Below are positions 61,091 through 64,000 of a stretch of DNA of 64,000 nucleotides, piece by piece. The notes under the pieces are model-generated. The model did not search any database and was not told the DNA's origin. It saw only the letters and a program-made list of their open reading frames with translations. This DNA is from an uncultured Thalassolituus sp. (lineage in GTDB: Bacteria > Pseudomonadota > Gammaproteobacteria > Pseudomonadales > Oceanobacteraceae). Where the stretch lies: assembly GCF_950066645.1 (NCBI RefSeq), contig NZ_CATMFB010000002.1, forward strand, positions 124,001 to 188,000, given 5' to 3'. Numbering within the stretch: position 1 is the stretch's first letter; each line of letters begins with the position of its first letter. A program made the position numbers and the translations under genes.

Positions 61091-63724
61091 TCACCCTGTA
61101 TTGCGCATACCTGCGGCAATACCGGCCATGGTGACCATCAGTGCCTTTTCCACTTCATCACTGACCAGATCACCCGCCTGACGCTCGCGGAAGAGCAATT
61201 CGGCCTGTAAGTAGTGAAGCGGATCGGTGTATGGATTACGTACCTGCATGGAGTGCTGCAATGCCAGGTTATCCTGCAACAGCTCGGTCTGTTCCTTAAC
61301 CTGAAGCACCAGGTCCCGGACATGGGCAAGGCGCTGCCGTAACAGGCTGCCGAGAGGCTGCATGGAAGGATCGACCAGAATACTCTCGTAGTATTCAGCG
61401 ATGGAGCCATCGGCTTTAGAAAGCACCATTTCTAGCATATCGATATAGGTGCGGAAAAACGGCCATTCGGCATACATTTCCTGCAGTGTACCCAGGCGCC
61501 CTCCATCAATCTGGCGTTCAAGTGCAGTATCCGCACCTAACCACGCAGGTAACATCAGGCGAATCTGGGTCCAGGCAAAAATCCACGGGATCGCCCGCAG
61601 CGTTTCTATGCCTCCGCCACTGCGGCGACGTGCAGGGCGGCTACCCAGCGACAGTTTTCCCAGTTCCTGCTCCGGAGTGGCAGCGCGGAAATAACTGACA
61701 AAATCCGGATGCTCCCGCACCATTGCCCGATACGACTGTACGCCGTCAGCGGCGAGATCATGCATCAACTGGCGCCACTCTTCCCGGGGCTTTTCCGGTG
61801 GCAGAAAATTCGCCTCCAGTACCGAAGAGACATACACCTTCAGGTTGCGTGCAGCGACTTCCGGTAAGCCGAATTTAAAGCGGATCATTTCACCCTGTTC
61901 CGTCACCCGCAATCCACCTTTTACCGAACCTGGCGGCTGCGCGAGGATTGCACGGTGGGCTGGGCCACCACCCCGCCCGACCGTGCCACCACGACCATGG
62001 AACAGGCGCAGGCTGAAACCCTGTTCTTCTGCCACACGGGACAAGGTTTCCTGCGCCTGGTACTGAGCCCAGACGGCGGCCAGCTGGCCTGCGTCTTTAG
62101 AAGAATCTGAGTAACCTATCATGACCTGCTGACGGCACTGACTGTATTCACGATACCAGGGCACCTGCCAGAGTTTTTCCATACGCGGTCCGGACTGTTC
62201 AAGGTCTGACAGAGTTTCAAATAACGGGACCACTGGCATCGGATATTTAAGGCCGCTGGCGCGTAACAGAAGCGCTACCGCAAGAATATCGGAGGGTTCG
62301 CTTGCCATTGAAATAATGTAACAGGAGACGCCCTGACCAATCGGTTCACCTAAAACCTTCATGGTCGCAAGCACTTCTGCAGCTTCTTCCGACGGTGTCC
62401 AGTCATCAGAGATCAGTGGGCGCTTAGACGCGAGTTCTTTTAACAGAAACTCCTGCTTTTTATCTTCTGACCACGACAGATAATCGCCCCAGCCATAAAA
62501 TTCACACAATTCCTGCAATACACCGGCATGGCGTCCGGACTCCTGACGGACATCCAGCCTCACGAGCGTCAGGCCAAAACAGGATGCACGCCTCAGCGTG
62601 TCGAGAAGGTAGCCATCTGCGATGTGGTCGAGGCCGCACCCAACCAGACTGTCGTAACAGGCGGTCAATGGATCGACCAGATCTTTTTCATCGAGCATGG
62701 GTTGCTTGCGGCTCTCTTCACCGGCCGCCTTTGCCTGCGCCCACTGACGCGTATGCTCGAGACGGGTACGCAGCTCATGAAGACAATCACGATAAGGCTC
62801 CCGGCCCGGATATCGGGTTTTAAATTCATGAGACGCTGCAGCCATCGACAGCTGACTGCCCAGAATTTCGATATCACGTAAAAAGAGATCCGCGGCCATC
62901 CAGCGCGCCAGATACAGGACTTCCCGGGTGACGGTGGATGTGACATTGGGATTTCCATCACGGTCACCGCCCATCCAGGACGAAAACCGGACAGGCACGG
63001 CATTCAGAGGCAGTGATGACGCATCGCGTTTACTGAGTTCTTTATCGAGCGTTCTGATCAGGCGCGGTACGGCATACCACAGGGAATTTTCAATCACTGC
63101 AAATCCCCACTTGGCTTCGTCTACCGCTGTCGGACGCACTTTGCGTATTTCATCGGTATGCCAGATCTCATCAATCAGCCGGGAAATTTTTAACTCCAGA
63201 GAGCCCAGTTCAGGATGGTCTTCCCGAAGGTCGTCACGACGCTGTAGCAGGCGCGAAATTTCATCGTACTTCTGAATCAGCGTACGGCGGGTAATCTCAG
63301 TGGGGTGTGCGGTCAGAACCAGCTCGATGTTCGCTTTTGCGATTTTCCGGGTCAGGGCGTCGCCATTAATACCCTCTTTATCGAGCCGGTCGAGAAGACC
63401 AGAGAACATATGATCAACGCCATCACTGATCTTTTCTTCCCGTCGCCAGCTGACACCGTGCTGCTGCTCGGCAATGTTGGCCAGGTTCAGAAACTGATTA
63501 AATCCACGGACCACAGGGACCAGTGACTCATCGCTCAGTCCTTTCAGAAGACGTAACAACTTATCGCGCTCTTCGGCATCACCATTTCGTGCACGCTTTG
63601 CCTGTTTGCGGATCGTTTCTATCTGCTCAAGCACTGCTTTACCGACATGACGCTCAATTGTTTCGCCTAAGGCGTTTCCCAGCATACGGACTTTGTCACG
63701 CAGCAAAGAATCCAGCTCCTCCAT
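61091..63724 (-). CDS. ppc: Phosphoenolpyruvate carboxylase
   Basis: An 877-residue enzyme that makes oxaloacetate from PEP and bicarbonate, refilling the TCA cycle. Active-site His in LVLTAHPTEITRR near residue 140; GYSDSSKDAG; FHGRGGTVGRGGGP with the catalytic Arg; the C-terminal end MVTMAGIAAGMRNTG with the typical RNTG terminus. Length fits E. coli Ppc (883). The start MEELDSLL at 63724 follows AAGGGGAG; the frame runs on to 63763 without a better site. Single-gene unit upstream of adk. Confidence 0.97.
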   Translation of the reverse strand: MEELDSLLRDKVRMLGNALGETIERHVGKAVLEQIETIRKQAKRARNGDAEERDKLLRLLKGLSDESLVPVVRGFNQFLNLANIAEQQHGVSWRREEKISDGVDHMFSGLLDRLDKEGINGDALTRKIAKANIELVLTAHPTEITRRTLIQKYDEISRLLQRRDDLREDHPELGSLELKISRLIDEIWHTDEIRKVRPTAVDEAKWGFAVIENSLWYAVPRLIRTLDKELSKRDASSLPLNAVPVRFSSWMGGDRDGNPNVTSTVTREVLYLARWMAADLFLRDIEILGSQLSMAAASHEFKTRYPGREPYRDCLHELRTRLEHTRQWAQAKAAGEESRKQPMLDEKDLVDPLTACYDSLVGCGLDHIADGYLLDTLRRASCFGLTLVRLDVRQESGRHAGVLQELCEFYGWGDYLSWSEDKKQEFLLKELASKRPLISDDWTPSEEAAEVLATMKVLGEPIGQGVSCYIISMASEPSDILAVALLLRASGLKYPMPVVPLFETLSDLEQSGPRMEKLWQVPWYREYSQCRQQVMIGYSDSSKDAGQLAAVWAQYQAQETLSRVAEEQGFSLRLFHGRGGTVGRGGGPAHRAILAQPPGSVKGGLRVTEQGEMIRFKFGLPEVAARNLKVYVSSVLEANFLPPEKPREEWRQLMHDLAADGVQSYRAMVREHPDFVSYFRAATPEQELGKLSLGSRPARRRSGGGIETLRAIPWIFAWTQIRLMLPAWLGADTALERQIDGGRLGTLQEMYAEWPFFRTYIDMLEMVLSKADGSIAEYYESILVDPSMQPLGSLLRQRLAHVRDLVLQVKEQTELLQDNLALQHSMQVRNPYTDPLHYLQAELLFRERQAGDLVSDEVEKALMVTMAGIAAGMRNTG

Positions 63725-63945
63725 CTCACTCCCCTTAATCCGGTGATTTTGAGTGCATCGCATTACTTCAGTGTGAGCAAAATGTCAGGAAACTCAAGTA
63801 AGAATCATCAGGTCGGCGGCTACGGTCGTACTCCCACCGGGCTTTGTGATTCAACGGTATGCCAAAGTTTCCATAGAGGGAGGAAATCTGCCGGAACTTT
63901 TGCCATAAATTCAGAACAGAAGTCTGACAACGCAAGGAGAGGAAT
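63725..63945. promoter_or_regulatory. Divergent intergenic region between ppc and the final gene
   Basis: 221 bases with no supported gene. It must hold the promoters of ppc and of the rightmost gene; I could not find convincing -35/-10 pairs or a clear operator. Confidence 0.5.
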
Positions 63946-64000
63946 ATGCCAATGAAAGTTGCTGATCTGATGACCCACTGGCAAAGCGAATTTGGTTCTG
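63946..64000 (+). CDS. Start of an unidentified gene cut by the window end
   Basis: AAGGAG lies six bases before an ATG at 63946, and a second ATG follows two codons later; the frame (MPMKVADLMTHWQSEFGS) is open to the end. Only 18 residues are visible, too few to name a family. Divergent from ppc. Confidence 0.6.
   Translation, partial: MPMKVADLMTHWQSEFGS

Overview
The window reads as chromosomal core genome of a gammaproteobacterium with moderate GC content. I see no rRNA, tRNA, insertion sequence, prophage or CRISPR array. Several traits point to a marine Oceanospirillales/Pseudomonadales-type bacterium, perhaps near Thalassolituus or Oceanobacter: an MvaT-type H-NS protein, an AlgP-like AT-hook protein, full-length PlsB, the block ndk-rlmN-pilF-ispG-hisS-yfgM-bamB-der, and the retropepsin/inactive-transglutaminase/ATP-grasp module. 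The taxon is inference; the gene content is read directly.

Layout. 1-5.8 kb: a truncated AraC-family regulator, then minus-strand genes for a ferritin-like protein, a secreted protein, a lysine-methylase-like enzyme, lytic transglycosylase MltC, a Yip1 membrane protein and a TatD nuclease. 5.4-10 kb: MsrA on the minus strand, and a plus-strand run of MBL hydrolase, a second methylase paralog and RNase II, closed by a terminator shared with the MvaT-like gene. 10.6-13.3 kb: feoAB under a near-perfect Fur box. 13.3-20 kb: flavin reductase, BASS transporter, YceB-like protein, rRNA-methylase-like protein, a cold-shock gene with a long leader, DUF1289, hydroxypyruvate isomerase plus tartronate semialdehyde reductase, and an HDOD protein. 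20-23.3 kb: a three-gene envelope peptide-ligase/protease module. 23.3-32 kb: DUF2947, thrC, DUF3087, an old yellow enzyme, a DEAD-box helicase, DUF2164, GNAT, pirin, YjbQ and ffh, with a long palindromic repeat before ffh's downstream neighbour. 32-37.3 kb: ypjD, a CorB-like protein, metG and a Tim44-like protein. 37.3-39.9 kb: PAP2 phosphatase, YbaN, a GlxA-type regulator and a divergent 34-residue gene. 39.9-51.7 kb: one long minus-strand housekeeping block, trmJ-cysE-iscR-iscS-ndk-rlmN-pilF-ispG-hisS-yfgM-bamB-der. 51.8-56.2 kb: suhB, a 33-residue gene, a membrane-tethered cold-shock-domain protein, slyX and plsB. 56.3-63.7 kb: rsmJ, uppP, tsaB, an AT-hook/H1-like protein, adk and ppc. The window ends in the first codons of a new plus-strand gene.

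The most unusual points are these. (1) The iscR-iscS pair runs straight into ndk: iscU-iscA-hscB-hscA-fdx-iscX are missing, and IscS lacks the C-terminal tail that binds IscU, yet a good IscR type-1 box remains. (2) SuhB has lost key inositol-monophosphatase metal ligands, which suggests it survives for its transcription role. (3) Two small genes with strong ribosome binding sites lie in intergenic gaps, one with its Shine-Dalgarno sequence inside a hairpin. (4) A cold-shock domain is fused to a two-helix membrane anchor. (5) A structured element with its own strong terminator at 37.3-37.4 kb looks like an undescribed small RNA. (6) Seven RGRP AT-hooks lie in tandem in a histone-H1-like protein. 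(7) rodZ is missing from its usual place between pilF and ispG.
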